The notes beneath the pieces were generated by a model. The model saw nothing but the letters and a program-made list of their open reading frames with translations, made no database searches and was not told the DNA's origin. This document shows positions 8,006-17,779 of a stretch of DNA of 64,000 bases, piece by piece. The first letter of the stretch is position 1, and every line of letters starts with the position of its first letter. The stretch is taken from positions 124,001-188,000 of the forward strand of contig JBBRNR010000004.1 of NCBI GenBank assembly GCA_038230215.1. The letters run 5' to 3'. The position numbers and the translations under genes are program-made. This DNA comes from DASVRZ01 sp038230215. Its GTDB lineage: Bacteria > Verrucomicrobiota > Verrucomicrobiia > Chthoniobacterales > DASVRZ01.

Positions 8006-9838
8006 ATGAAATTCCTGTACGTCCGCAAGGTTAGCGCATTTGGCAGCTTGATGTGGTTTTTGGTTGTCGCCTCCGCCCAGATGCCCGTGCAAGCCACTGC
8101 ATCGGAAGCTGCCGCCATCACTCCGCAAGATCCGGCGAGCGTGCAGCGGGGAATCATCGCCGCCTACAAAGCTGGGCAGAGACAGGTCGTAATTCCTCCG
8201 GGCGTTTACCCCGTTTCCTTGCTTGAAGAGGGTGGCGTCCACCTGAAATTTGAAGGATTGCATGACTTCAGCATTGAAGCTTATGGCGTTACGCTCGTGA
8301 TGGCCGACGCAACCAAGTGTAGCGTGCTGTTCCGAGATTGCCGCCATGTTGCCCTGCGCGGCGCGACCATTCGCAATGCGACGCCGGTCTTTACCCAGGG
8401 AGTGATCGAATCGGTGGCGTTTGCCCGTACGTCCTGCGACGTGCGTATCGATGCTGGTTACCCCACGAGGCTTGACAACCCAGCCTTCTTCAAGAACGAA
8501 AACCTGTTGTATCTCTTCGACGTTAAAACCCATCTGCTTAAACAAGGTTCCCACGACACAAACTGGTCGGGCGTCGAACGCCTCGGGCCGGACCTTTTCC
8601 GGCTTCACGCAAAATCCTTCTTCCGGCCCGAAATCACTTCAGGCGATCATTTTGCGATCCCTGGCAGCGGCGGCATGGGTATTCTGAACGAAGGGTGCGG
8701 AGACCTCGTTTTTGAGGACGTGAAGATGGAGTACTCGGGTGGATTCGGGTTCATGGAACTCTGGGGTGATGGCGGCAACGTTTACCGCCGCATCAAGGTC
8801 CAGCCTGGTCCGAAGCCCGTGGGCGCGATCCGCGAGCCACTCCTGTCTGAGCCCGGCGACGGGTTCCACAGTGCGGCCATGCGGCGTGGCCCCACCATTG
8901 AGGATAGTTCCTTTCTTCGAATGGGGGACGATGGCATAGCCATACATGGATATTTCCTGACAGTTCGCGAGGTGAGGGACAACAAGATGATCCTCTCACA
9001 AGGAAAGCCCTTGAATTACTTCGCGCCCGGCGACCATCTCGAGGCAGTGTCGGCTCTGGGCACTCCAATCGGTACGGCGGTAGTGACAATGATGAAACGC
9101 CTACCTGATAACACCTTGCCTCTGCTTGCCAGTTCATTTAAAATTCTCTCGGAACATTACCGGTTTTGTGAGGTCGTTCTGGACCACCCGCTGCCTATCA
9201 AAGCAGGCGACTTCGTATACAACGCGGACCGGGTGGGCAGCGGCTTTGTCCTGCGCCATAACACGATACGAGACCACCGTGCACGGGGCATGATGCTCAA
9301 AGCGTGCAACGGCCTGGTGGAAAATAACGACATTGAAGGCAGCAGCATCTCTGGCATCGCCATGGTCCCTCAACTTGGTTGGGGCGAGGCCGGATTTTGC
9401 CGGGACGTAATGGTGCGCGGCAACACAGTGGCACATGTTGGCTATGCCACAGTGTCAACGGACTCGCGCCAGGCTGGCGCGATCTGCGTGGTTGGCGAAC
9501 TGGAAACACCCGGAGCTCGCGGTAACCACAACATCTCCATCGAGGGCAATACGATACGGGATGTTAACGGCGTGAACCTTGAACTCGACGGCGTAGAAGG
9601 CTGCACCGTGCGCGGGAACCAGTTTATAGGGGCGCAGCATAAATCCACCGACCGCGGCTCGAAAGAGGTGAATCCGAGTGCACTCATTTTCATCAACCGA
9701 GCAAAAGACGTGCTACTGGCAGACAACATTGTGGTGAATTGGGGAAGCGCTGGCGAGGAACTGGTCACGACAACAACTAACGCTACCGCCGTTCAAGGTA
9801 AACGCGACGGCTTGCGCGTGGTTGCGGCAGCTCGTTAA
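8006..9838 (+). CDS. Secreted right-handed parallel beta-helix protein (polysaccharide-modifying candidate)
   Basis: A 610-residue exported protein. It has a basic n-region, a hydrophobic core SLMWFLVVASAQMPVQA and a likely signal-peptidase site around Ala-Thr-Ala. A pectate-lyase-3-like opening follows (VQRGIIAAYKAGQRQVVIPP), with coils of parallel beta-helix visible through the body, for example NISIEGNTIRDVNG and GCTVRGNQFIGA near the end. Such proteins inside exopolysaccharide clusters are often lyases, epimerases or hydrolases that trim or bind the polymer in the periplasm. No catalytic set can be assigned with confidence. It begins 3 nt after the acetyltransferase, so it belongs to the same operon; 152 nt without a gene follow. 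Confidence 0.75.
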   Translation: MKFLYVRKVSAFGSLMWFLVVASAQMPVQATASEAAAITPQDPASVQRGIIAAYKAGQRQVVIPPGVYPVSLLEEGGVHLKFEGLHDFSIEAYGVTLVMADATKCSVLFRDCRHVALRGATIRNATPVFTQGVIESVAFARTSCDVRIDAGYPTRLDNPAFFKNENLLYLFDVKTHLLKQGSHDTNWSGVERLGPDLFRLHAKSFFRPEITSGDHFAIPGSGGMGILNEGCGDLVFEDVKMEYSGGFGFMELWGDGGNVYRRIKVQPGPKPVGAIREPLLSEPGDGFHSAAMRRGPTIEDSSFLRMGDDGIAIHGYFLTVREVRDNKMILSQGKPLNYFAPGDHLEAVSALGTPIGTAVVTMMKRLPDNTLPLLASSFKILSEHYRFCEVVLDHPLPIKAGDFVYNADRVGSGFVLRHNTIRDHRARGMMLKACNGLVENNDIEGSSISGIAMVPQLGWGEAGFCRDVMVRGNTVAHVGYATVSTDSRQAGAICVVGELETPGARGNHNISIEGNTIRDVNGVNLELDGVEGCTVRGNQFIGAQHKSTDRGSKEVNPSALIFINRAKDVLLADNIVVNWGSAGEELVTTTTNATAVQGKRDGLRVVAAAR

Positions 9839-9990
9839 GCGGTACGAGGCGAATTGAACTCGCAGCACTACTAAATTTCTCTTATACCAATCGTAACTTC
9901 TTCGTCTATGCATTATCGCAAAAACCCTGTCATAACCATGACCGAGAACTTCACCCTTGGCGGGACCATTCACCGTAGGGTCACTCGACC

Positions 9991-11121
9991 ATGAAACTCG
10001 TTCTTGCACATCATTGGCTGGTCGGTATGCGCGGAGGTGAGAAGGTTTTGGAAGAACTGGCGCACTTATTTCCCAAAGCTCCTGTTTACACGATGGTCGC
10101 GCGCCCGAAGCAGCTCTCGGCCTCGTTGCAAAAACACACCCTACGCACTTCTGCGCTCCAGAGCTTTCCTGGCGTAGCACGCTACTATAAGAATCTTCTG
10201 CCATTCTTCCCGCTAGCCGTCCAAATGCTCCAAGTGCAGTCCGACACCGACTTTATCCTCAGCACCGATGCCAGCATCATCAAGGGAATATCCAATCCCA
10301 AGCTAGTGCCGCACGTCTGCTACTGCCACTCACCACCCCGCTATCTTTGGGACATGCAGGATACCTATATGGACAACACTTCGAACCTGGGGCCACTGGG
10401 AAGACTTGCCTTCCGGTATGTTACACCATTCGTCCGAAAATTTGATCAAGAGGCGGCCCGCCGGGTGAGCCACTTCATCGCCAACTCGCGTTTTGTCCAG
10501 AATCGAATTGAAAAATACTATGGCCGGGAATCCACTGTCATCTACCCACCAGTCTCTGTGCAGGATTTGCAAGTCGGTGCGCGGTCGGATGATTTTTATC
10601 TGATTATCTCTCAACTGGTGCCTTACAAACGTGTCGACATTGCCGTCGAAGCCTTCACTCGCCTAAAAAAACGTCTGGTCGTCATTGGAGAAGGTTCAGA
10701 GCTAGGCCACCTCAGAAAAATGGCTGGTCCCACTGTAGAGTTTCTAGGTTCGCAGAGCTTCAGCGTGCTCAAGAGGCACTATGAAACCTGCCGGGCATTC
10801 ATTTTTCCGGGCATTGAAGACTTTGGGATTACTCCGCTTGAGGCCCAGGCGGCAGGAAAACCAGTGATCGGATTTGCCGAAGGCGGACTTCTGGAGACGA
10901 CTTTGGAAGGAAAGACGGCCCTATACTTTCATCAGCAAACAGCTGACGCGCTGATCGATGCCGTCCGGAGATTCGAGGCAGGGGCTTTGGACTATGATCC
11001 GCAGGTTTGCCGGGCTCATGCGGAGGCATTTTCCCCCGAAAAATTCCGTGCGGCCATTCAGTGCTTTCTCATTGAAAAATATCCCGCTCTCTTCACGGGA
11101 TTTTCGTGGGGGGATGCGTAG
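9991..11121 (+). CDS. GT4 glycosyltransferase (WbaZ/mannosyltransferase-like)
   Basis: A 376-residue GT-B transferase. It starts KLVLAHHWLVGMRGGEKVLE, with the Gly-Gly-Glu-Lys-Val loop of the WbaZ-type group, and contains HVCYCHSPPRYLWDMQDTY, a very characteristic motif of this subfamily. The donor half has PYKRVDIAVEAF and the E-x7-E motif in GIEDFGITPLEAQAAGKPVI. Relatives of this type often transfer mannose or similar sugars to O-antigen or EPS repeats, but the sugar here is not proven. A new transcription unit may start in the 152-nt gap upstream. Confidence 0.87.
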   Translation: MKLVLAHHWLVGMRGGEKVLEELAHLFPKAPVYTMVARPKQLSASLQKHTLRTSALQSFPGVARYYKNLLPFFPLAVQMLQVQSDTDFILSTDASIIKGISNPKLVPHVCYCHSPPRYLWDMQDTYMDNTSNLGPLGRLAFRYVTPFVRKFDQEAARRVSHFIANSRFVQNRIEKYYGRESTVIYPPVSVQDLQVGARSDDFYLIISQLVPYKRVDIAVEAFTRLKKRLVVIGEGSELGHLRKMAGPTVEFLGSQSFSVLKRHYETCRAFIFPGIEDFGITPLEAQAAGKPVIGFAEGGLLETTLEGKTALYFHQQTADALIDAVRRFEAGALDYDPQVCRAHAEAFSPEKFRAAIQCFLIEKYPALFTGFSWGDA

Positions 11122-11151
11122 CAGCGGGTTGGCCAGAGCGAGGGAAATCTT

Positions 11152-12597
11152 TTGAAAAACAAAATAATCGCAGGTGCCAGTTGGTCGGCGGTCGAGGCTT
11201 TTTCCGGTCAGGTTATTTCGTTCGTAGTCTTCCTCATTCTCGCGCGATTGTTGGCTCCGGCAGATTTTGGACTGATCGCTCTGGCCAACATCTATGTATT
11301 GATCGTCCAATACCTGATTTTTCAAGGCTTGGGCCAGGCCATCATTCAATTTGAAGACTTGGATGACGAACACCTCAACACTGTCTTCTGGATTAATTTG
11401 GCAGCGGCCTTCGGCTTCGTTTTTCTCACTTGGGTTTCATCCGACTCTATCGCCCGTTGGTTCAGCACTCCGACTTTGGCCGCGATTCTGAAATCGCTTT
11501 CGCCCATCTTTCTTTTGGCGGCGCTCACTGATGTGCAGAACAACCTGCTCACGCGACATTTGCAGTTCAAGTCCCTCGCGCTGCGCACCCTGGTTTCCTA
11601 CGCACTAGGCGGAGTCGCAGGCATCACCCTGGCTTGGCTGGGCTACGGTGTCTGGAGTTTTGTTGCTCAACAACTCACCGTCTGGCTGATCAATTTCATC
11701 TCTCTTTGGACCTCCAGCACTTGGCGTCCACGGTGGGTTTTCTCAACCACCAAAGCAAAGCGCCTCCTGACTTTTGGAGTGAATTTACTAGCGGTTGACC
11801 TCATGAATCTCGCCAGTAAAAGATCCGACCAATCCGTGGTGGGACGATCCTTGGGGCCCCCAGCCTTGGGGTTCTATGCCGTGGGGGCTCGCGTCAGTTC
11901 ACTAGTCAGCGAGATTCTCGTGAAGTCCCTTTCCCGCGTCACCCTCAGCGGCTTGTCTCGCCTGCAAAATGAAATCGAGCGTTTCCTGAACGCGCTTTAC
12001 CGCATTTTCGAACTGCAAATAGTCATCGCCCTGCCCGCTGCCTCCGGCCTGGCCCTATTGGCCAGCCCCGTTGTCCAGATGTGTTTCGGAGCCAAATGGC
12101 AGCCCGGAGTCGCCATTATGCAAGTGCTGCTTCTAGCTATTCCGTTTGAAGCACTTTCAGCTGTGCATTTTTCCGCTTTGGTCGCGCTGGGGAGACCGCG
12201 GTCGTGTTCCATTCTAATGACTCTCCATGCGATGGTAAACATCCTCTTCTGTGTTCTCGTCGCCCGCCATGGAGTCCTCGCTATTGCCGGCGCGGTCGCA
12301 CTACGCGCACTCATCCTCTACCCCGTAGAAGTCTGGGTTGTGAAACAAATCATCCCTCTCTCCATCGCGCGAATTTTGCAAAGTCTCGCCCCCATTCTTC
12401 TAGCCACCGCTGCCATGGTTTTCATCACGCACACCATCCTTCGCATCACGCCTGTCGCCGACATTGCGCAACTCATCGTGGGAATCACAGTCGGTGCCGT
12501 CACCTATACAGGCACGCTCGCCCTCGTGCGTCCACGCCTGATCCGGGAATTGTGGCAAATCAAAAAAATCCTCGGAAACAAAACTCTCTCTGCCTAG
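11152..12597 (+). CDS. Polysaccharide flippase, WzxC-like
   Basis: A 481-residue MOP-superfamily transporter with about 12-14 hydrophobic segments. The N-terminus GASWSAVEAFSGQVISFVVF and LARLLAPADFGLIALA is the standard WzxC/RfbX-type pattern, and DQSVVGRSLGPPALGFYAVG marks the middle of the protein. It flips undecaprenyl-linked repeat units to the periplasm. The start is a TTG (11,152) preceded by GAGGGAAA, a reasonable Shine-Dalgarno; no ATG is available nearby upstream of the first membrane segment. It is the second flippase in this cluster and belongs to a different subfamily from the MurJ-like one at 4,762. Confidence 0.85.
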   Translation: MKNKIIAGASWSAVEAFSGQVISFVVFLILARLLAPADFGLIALANIYVLIVQYLIFQGLGQAIIQFEDLDDEHLNTVFWINLAAAFGFVFLTWVSSDSIARWFSTPTLAAILKSLSPIFLLAALTDVQNNLLTRHLQFKSLALRTLVSYALGGVAGITLAWLGYGVWSFVAQQLTVWLINFISLWTSSTWRPRWVFSTTKAKRLLTFGVNLLAVDLMNLASKRSDQSVVGRSLGPPALGFYAVGARVSSLVSEILVKSLSRVTLSGLSRLQNEIERFLNALYRIFELQIVIALPAASGLALLASPVVQMCFGAKWQPGVAIMQVLLLAIPFEALSAVHFSALVALGRPRSCSILMTLHAMVNILFCVLVARHGVLAIAGAVALRALILYPVEVWVVKQIIPLSIARILQSLAPILLATAAMVFITHTILRITPVADIAQLIVGITVGAVTYTGTLALVRPRLIRELWQIKKILGNKTLSA

Positions 12598-12631
12598 ATT
12601 CCGAGTCGCATTGGAATCCAGGGGACTTCGC

Positions 12632-13864
12632 ATGAAAATTTTGATCATCTCCAATATGTTTCCACCCCACATCATGGGTGGTGCGGAGATGGCGGCGCAT
12701 TCCCTGGCCGTCTGGCTCGCAGCGCAGGGACATCGAATCCATGTGCTAACCTCCGCGCATGAGCGAAACCTAACTGGACTGCAAAACCTCTCCGAAAACC
12801 TCTCCGTCGAGCGACATTATTTTCCCAGCGTCTATCAAATCTACCGCGCCAGCGAACGCAATCCGCTCATGAAGATCGTCTGGCATGCGCACGATCATTA
12901 TCATCTAGCCTCGGAGCGAATCACCGCCGGAGTGATCGAACGTTTTCAGCCAGACCTCATCAACACGCACAGCCTTCAAGGCATCGGCTACAACCTCTTG
13001 CGCTCAGTCGCGAAAAGCGGAGTGCCCTGCGTCCAGACACTCCATGATTTCGCCTTTCTCTGCATTAACGTGAACCGCTTCAAGCACGGGCGCGAGTGTG
13101 ACCGGCATCATCTTCCCTGCCAGTTTTCCACCCAGCTCAAGCGCGCCTATCTCGAGAAAATCGAACGCCTTGCTTTTTGGTCGCCGTCGCAGGCTTTATT
13201 AGGTCCGCATCGTCCTTATTTACCAACTCATGCGGAAGCGATCGCCATTCCATTGCCACTCCGATTTGAGCAACCAGCCTTGCAGAAGCGCTCCGCTTCC
13301 GGCCCGATCCGACTTTTATACGTCGGTCAAGTCACGCCGTGGAAAGGAGTGGATTTTCTGCTCGAAGTCGTCAAACAGCTCCCCAGTCAGATTCCATTCC
13401 AACTGGAAATCATCGGCGGTGGCAGCGACCTAACTCCCCTCATGGAAAAATATCAGGGCTATCCGCGCATTCATTTTCTCGGCAAACTTCCGCCAGAAAA
13501 AATTGGTGCCCACATGTCCCGCGCCGATCTGCTTCTCACTCCCTCGCTCTGGTTTGAAAATGCGCCGCTGGTCATTTCCCAAGCGATTCAGATCGGACTC
13601 CCCGTATTTGCCAGCCGGATCGGCGGACTTCCCGAACTCGTTGAGGACGGTATCAGCGGAAGATTGCTCACGGCCGGCGACTCCACCGTCTGGAGAGCTG
13701 CCTTGAGCGAAGTCTTGGAACAACCCGATCTGCTGGATCGTTGGCGGGCGGGTGCGATAACGATGCAACCGCGCTTTTCGCAGAATACCTTGGGCGAGCG
13801 CGTGCTCGAACTTTTTCATCGGACCATCTCTCCAGTCAATCAACCCGCCCTCGCCGCATGTTGA
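12632..13864 (+). CDS. GT4 glycosyltransferase
   Basis: A 410-residue GT-B glycosyltransferase starting at an ATG with GGGGA about 7 nt upstream; the frame extends to a TTG at 12,611, but the ATG puts the Rossmann strand KILIISNMFPP right at the N-terminus. MGGAEMAAHSLAVWLAAQGH forms the acceptor loop, and RLLYVGQVTPWKGVDFLLEV begins the donor half. In the usual E-x7-E position it reads FENAPLVISQAIQIGLPV, with Gln where the second Glu is expected, a variation worth noting. A Cys/His-rich stretch near residues 155-170 (CINVNRFKHGRECDRHHLPC) may bind metal or stabilise the acceptor side. Its 3' end overlaps the next gene's ATG. Confidence 0.84.
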   Translation: MKILIISNMFPPHIMGGAEMAAHSLAVWLAAQGHRIHVLTSAHERNLTGLQNLSENLSVERHYFPSVYQIYRASERNPLMKIVWHAHDHYHLASERITAGVIERFQPDLINTHSLQGIGYNLLRSVAKSGVPCVQTLHDFAFLCINVNRFKHGRECDRHHLPCQFSTQLKRAYLEKIERLAFWSPSQALLGPHRPYLPTHAEAIAIPLPLRFEQPALQKRSASGPIRLLYVGQVTPWKGVDFLLEVVKQLPSQIPFQLEIIGGGSDLTPLMEKYQGYPRIHFLGKLPPEKIGAHMSRADLLLTPSLWFENAPLVISQAIQIGLPVFASRIGGLPELVEDGISGRLLTAGDSTVWRAALSEVLEQPDLLDRWRAGAITMQPRFSQNTLGERVLELFHRTISPVNQPALAAC

Positions 13865-15369
13865 AATCCACACCCGAGTCTATGGCGCGTCTGCTGATTT
13901 TCAGCGGCTGGGCAGTGTTGCTGCTTTATTTTCCGAGCGGCCTGCTTCACTCATGGACCGGCGCCTACGTTTATCTGCGCGACCTATTGCTAGTAATGCA
14001 CCTTTTCGCGTCGCTGGTTTATTTGGGGAAAAACGGGCAGCTCAATTCGCTTCTTTCCAAGTGTTGGCCGCTCGGACTCGTCCCTCTTTTTCTGCTTCCC
14101 TCGCTTTTCATCTCGGACATTCGAGTCGAAATGGGCGGCTACATTAAATGGTCTTTCATCTGGTTGGATTCCATTATTCTTGGCCGACTAATATCGCAAC
14201 ATTTCTCTTGGAATCGCGCGGCAGTAATTCTTTCCATCCTCACCGCGATGACATTGCTGGCGGACTTGGGCACTGGCTTTTACGAATGGAAAAACAACGT
14301 CTTTGCCATTCCCATGACGGGTCAGCTCTCGCCGATGGGAGTGGTCCTTGGCAAGGATCACTACCTCGTGGATTCGTCAAAAAAGAAATATACCGTCGAG
14401 CGATCCGGTTTTGTGGCCAAGGTTCGACTCGAAGCTCCCCGTGTCCAGCGCATCAAGGGGTTGCAGCGGGACGTTTTCTCATTTGCCAACCTCATGGGAA
14501 TGGCGGTCGTAGGCGGGATTTGTCTGCTGATAAGTGTGCCTAACAACGGTGTTAGAACAGCCGCTGGAGCCTGGGTCTGCCTCTTTTCCTTCATGCTCTA
14601 CAACTCCGGAGGGCGATCCGCGTTTATCGGAGTCGGTGCTGCGGGGTTACTTGGTGGCGGTTTACTTCTGGCCCCGGAAGCACTTCGATCTCATTTTTCA
14701 AAAATCGTCTTCGGCTGGCTGCTGATCGGTCTCTTCATAAGTTTTTTTGGCATCGGCGAATTCACCGAATGGTTTTCGTCCCACTTCATGAGCAACACAG
14801 CCATCGGCAATTCAGGGAGTGCCTATGACAGGGATGTGAACTGGCAGGGCGTGCGTAGCGCAATTGCTGAAGTGCCAATAGTTCTCTTCACCGGAAGTTC
14901 GCTCGGGTCGATGATCGACTCGCGTGTTCAACCCGTTTTTCACTGGGCCGACAACAACTACCTCTGGCTCCTTTACCATGGGAGTTTCATTAGTCTGGCA
15001 GGACTCATTCTTTATTTCCGCAACGCCCTCTCGCGTCCCCTGCCCTCTAGCCGACTGTGGAGCAAGGACTGCCTCCTGCTCTTTCTACTCTACGTCATGG
15101 GCGAGGCCATCGCGCGCGAGTCGCTCTCTTTTCTGGGTTGCATCCCGCTCTTCATCGCTTGTGGTTACACCAATGGAATTCGCGCCGTGAGTTTACCGCG
15201 TATGGTTGATAACACGGAAACTCTCACCAAATCGCACCTTACTTCCCTAGTGGTCAATCGCTCCCACGAGTCCAGTCCATCGAAATTACGTCGCAAACGC
15301 TCCGACTCCGATTCGTTTGCGGCACGCGTTGCGCGTCAATCCAAGCAAACTCCCCCGCCCGACCCATGA
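13858..15369 (+). CDS. O-antigen ligase/polymerase-like membrane protein, first tandem paralogue
   Basis: A 503-residue polytopic protein. The ATG at 13,858 overlaps the end of the upstream gene; longer readings back to a TTG at 13,741 would only overlap more of that gene. About ten hydrophobic segments surround LQRDVFSFANLMGMAVVGG, NSGGRSAFIGVGAAGLLGG and FHWADNNYLWLLYHG, the Ser-Gly-Gly-Arg-Ser motif being common in the WaaL/Wzy superfamily. The C-terminal ~60 residues are Ser/Arg-rich and probably cytoplasmic. The next gene is clearly a paralogue sharing these three motifs and ARES-S/T-F-x-G-C-x-P-L-F. The role (ligase, polymerase or chain transfer) cannot be decided from sequence. Confidence 0.68.
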   Translation: MLKSTPESMARLLIFSGWAVLLLYFPSGLLHSWTGAYVYLRDLLLVMHLFASLVYLGKNGQLNSLLSKCWPLGLVPLFLLPSLFISDIRVEMGGYIKWSFIWLDSIILGRLISQHFSWNRAAVILSILTAMTLLADLGTGFYEWKNNVFAIPMTGQLSPMGVVLGKDHYLVDSSKKKYTVERSGFVAKVRLEAPRVQRIKGLQRDVFSFANLMGMAVVGGICLLISVPNNGVRTAAGAWVCLFSFMLYNSGGRSAFIGVGAAGLLGGGLLLAPEALRSHFSKIVFGWLLIGLFISFFGIGEFTEWFSSHFMSNTAIGNSGSAYDRDVNWQGVRSAIAEVPIVLFTGSSLGSMIDSRVQPVFHWADNNYLWLLYHGSFISLAGLILYFRNALSRPLPSSRLWSKDCLLLFLLYVMGEAIARESLSFLGCIPLFIACGYTNGIRAVSLPRMVDNTETLTKSHLTSLVVNRSHESSPSKLRRKRSDSDSFAARVARQSKQTPPPDP

Positions 15370-16715
15370 GCCGATCCAACCGCCTCGACGCCGACATCTG
15401 GCTGCCCCGGCTCATCATTTTGGGTTGGATCGTTATCTTTCTCAACCTACCCAGCGGGCTGCTGCATCACGTTCTCGGTGGCATGGTCTATGTGCGGGAA
15501 ATCGTTTTCGTGCTGCACCTTGGCCTGTCGCTCTGGTGGCTCGCCAGACGCGGGCAGTTGCAATGGATGCTGCAACATTCCTGGGTCATCCTCATCGTTC
15601 CAATAATGTTGGCGCCGGCCGTGATGGACCCCGACTACCGGTTCGAAGCCTTGCGCACCTGTAAATGGTCTATTTACTGGATCGACTGGATCATTCTCGG
15701 CCACTTCCTGCGCCTGAATAAAAGCTGGGGCACCTGGTTCCGCATCTTGCTAGCTTTCACCGCTATCGAACTCACTGCCGAGCTACTCGCCGGTCTCTGG
15801 GAATGGCACACTGGCGACTATCTTTTCAAAAATGAATGGGGCGAGCGCACCGCTCTCGGCGTTTTCAAAGGCAACGATCAGGTCTTGGAAAATCAAATGC
15901 GCATCCACGGGTTGCAGCGCGATGTATTTTCCTTTGCCAACCTCATGGCCATGTCGGCGGTGGGAGGCTTTGCGCTTTTCTCCCTGTCGAAAAATGCTGG
16001 CCAGCGCATCGGTACTTTCCTCTGGGCACTAGCCTTTGGGAGTTTGGTTTTTATCTCGGGCGGGCGTTCGGCCATTTTCGGAGTCGCGGCGGCGGCGGCC
16101 TATGCCGTCTTCTGTTTTTGCAGTCCTGCACTGGCTAGAAAATACGCCGTGGGCTTCGTCGGCTTCTGCGTTATCGTCGCCTGCATCCTCAGCATAACTG
16201 GCGTTGGTAGGTTTACCGATGCCGTCAGTGACACCGTGCTGGCTAGCTCGCATGTGGGCGACTCCACCAGTGCACATATGCGCGATGCATTTTGGGTGCA
16301 AATGTGGGCGAGCTTTGGACACAGCCCGCTGATTCTTTTTCTGGGCGGCCCTTTCACTTCATTGTTGGATCGCAAAGTCGCCACCATGTTTCACTGGGCA
16401 GACAACCAGCTTCTCTGGAATCTTTATCACACTGGCATCGCGGGTTTCGCCGGTGTGCTGCTCTACTTCTACAAAGTCATCGCGCCAGCTCCTAACAAAG
16501 ACGACTGGATAGCTCGTCGCGCGCTTGTTTTCTTTCTAGCCTTTGTCGTTGGCGAGGGAATAGCCCGTGAATCCATGACTTTTATCGGCTGCCTCCCGCT
16601 CTTCCTCCTCTGCGGTCATTACAATGCGAGTCAATGGCTACAAAGCCATGCCCGCGAATCTCGTTCGCGCTCCATGCGTCCGTCCATTCTCGACCGAGCG
16701 AGGAAATCTACATGA
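15366..16715 (+). CDS. O-antigen ligase/polymerase-like membrane protein, second tandem paralogue
   Basis: A 449-residue membrane protein overlapping its paralogue by ATGA. It repeats the same landmarks in the same order: LNLPSGLLHHVLGGMVYVRE, GLQRDVFSFANLMAMSAVGG, SGGRSAIFGVAAAA, MFHWADNQLLWNLYHTG and ARESMTFIGCLPLFLLCG. It lacks the ~25-residue insertion that the first copy has before the RDVFSFANLM motif and the long Ser/Arg tail. Tandem duplication followed by divergence is the simplest reading. The two could form a heteromer or act on different acceptors. The next gene starts within its stop codon (ATGA). Confidence 0.68.
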   Translation: MSRSNRLDADIWLPRLIILGWIVIFLNLPSGLLHHVLGGMVYVREIVFVLHLGLSLWWLARRGQLQWMLQHSWVILIVPIMLAPAVMDPDYRFEALRTCKWSIYWIDWIILGHFLRLNKSWGTWFRILLAFTAIELTAELLAGLWEWHTGDYLFKNEWGERTALGVFKGNDQVLENQMRIHGLQRDVFSFANLMAMSAVGGFALFSLSKNAGQRIGTFLWALAFGSLVFISGGRSAIFGVAAAAAYAVFCFCSPALARKYAVGFVGFCVIVACILSITGVGRFTDAVSDTVLASSHVGDSTSAHMRDAFWVQMWASFGHSPLILFLGGPFTSLLDRKVATMFHWADNQLLWNLYHTGIAGFAGVLLYFYKVIAPAPNKDDWIARRALVFFLAFVVGEGIARESMTFIGCLPLFLLCGHYNASQWLQSHARESRSRSMRPSILDRARKST

Positions 16716-17779
16716 AAGTGCTGCTCCGAATCCGAGGCGACGTGGATCAATTTCCGGGCGGAGATTACATTCAGCTCTTGGAAACCAAAGCCGCACTCGA
16801 GAAGCTCGGTGTCCATTGCACTGTCGCTCCCGGCCTGGAAAAAATCACGGGCGAGTTCGATGTCGTTCATTTGTTTAACACGACACGCATTCACGAAACC
16901 TGGTTGCAGTTTCGCGCCGCCAAAAAGCTAAACCAACGCGTGGTTCTCAGCCCCATCTGGCACTCGCTGGAAGATATGCGCCACTTCTACAGTCATCTCT
17001 ACCGATTGCCTGTTTTCCCGATTGTTAGCTATCTCGCGGCCAAAGAATTCTTCTATGCCCGCCGCTCCGGGCTTTCGGTTCACCCGACGGCCACGCTGCG
17101 CTTTGCCTCAATGCAACGCGACCTCATCGAAAAATGTGACGCTATTCTTCCCAACTCGGACACCGAATTAGAAATGCTAACACGCGAGTCAAAAGTCCGG
17201 CCTCGGGCGAGTTTCATTTCACCGCTCGGACTAAAACCGCGCACCGCTAGAACTAGCTCGGATCGGCGCGACCTTATCTGTGCGGGCCGTATCGAGCCTC
17301 GCAAAAATCAACTCAATGTCATCCGCGCTTTTAAAAAACTCCACCGCGATGGACGCAAGCTCCGGCTCTATGGCCGGTGCAACGAATCGCATGCCAAGTA
17401 TGTTAGCCAAGTTCTCAAAGAATGTGTCGAAGGCTGGGTCGAATACGGTGGCAACATTCCGCACGAGGATTTACTCGCCAACTGTGAGTCGAGTCGCGTG
17501 GCGATCTTGATGAGTTTTTTCGAGACATTTGGCCTCGCGGCCCTCGAGGGGCTTTCTACCGGTGCCACACTTTGTCTGAGCGACACCCCCTATAATCGTG
17601 GGATTTACGGTGAGCGCGCCGTTTACTCCGATCCCTATTGCGTGGATTCCATTGCCAAAGGCTTGGCCGCCGCCATCGATTTGCCGTTGACCGATCACGA
17701 GTCCTTCCTCAAGACTTACACTTGGGAAAATGCCGCCAGAACTACTCTGCAAGCCTATCAGCATGTCGTCAGCCACTAA
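16712..17779 (+). CDS. GT4 glycosyltransferase
   Basis: A 355-residue GT-B transferase. The start at 16,712 overlaps the upstream stop (ATGA) and has GCGAGG ahead of it; a longer reading from 16,634 would lie inside the upstream gene. The protein begins MKVLLRIRGDVDQFPGGDY, with Pro-Gly-Gly-Asp in the acceptor loop. The donor half shows DLICAGRIEPRKNQLNVIRA and the E-x7-E motif in FFETFGLAALEGLSTGATL. The short N-terminal half is typical of transferases acting on lipid-linked sugars. The following gene begins 17 nt before its stop. Confidence 0.82.
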   Translation: MKVLLRIRGDVDQFPGGDYIQLLETKAALEKLGVHCTVAPGLEKITGEFDVVHLFNTTRIHETWLQFRAAKKLNQRVVLSPIWHSLEDMRHFYSHLYRLPVFPIVSYLAAKEFFYARRSGLSVHPTATLRFASMQRDLIEKCDAILPNSDTELEMLTRESKVRPRASFISPLGLKPRTARTSSDRRDLICAGRIEPRKNQLNVIRAFKKLHRDGRKLRLYGRCNESHAKYVSQVLKECVEGWVEYGGNIPHEDLLANCESSRVAILMSFFETFGLAALEGLSTGATLCLSDTPYNRGIYGERAVYSDPYCVDSIAKGLAAAIDLPLTDHESFLKTYTWENAARTTLQAYQHVVSH

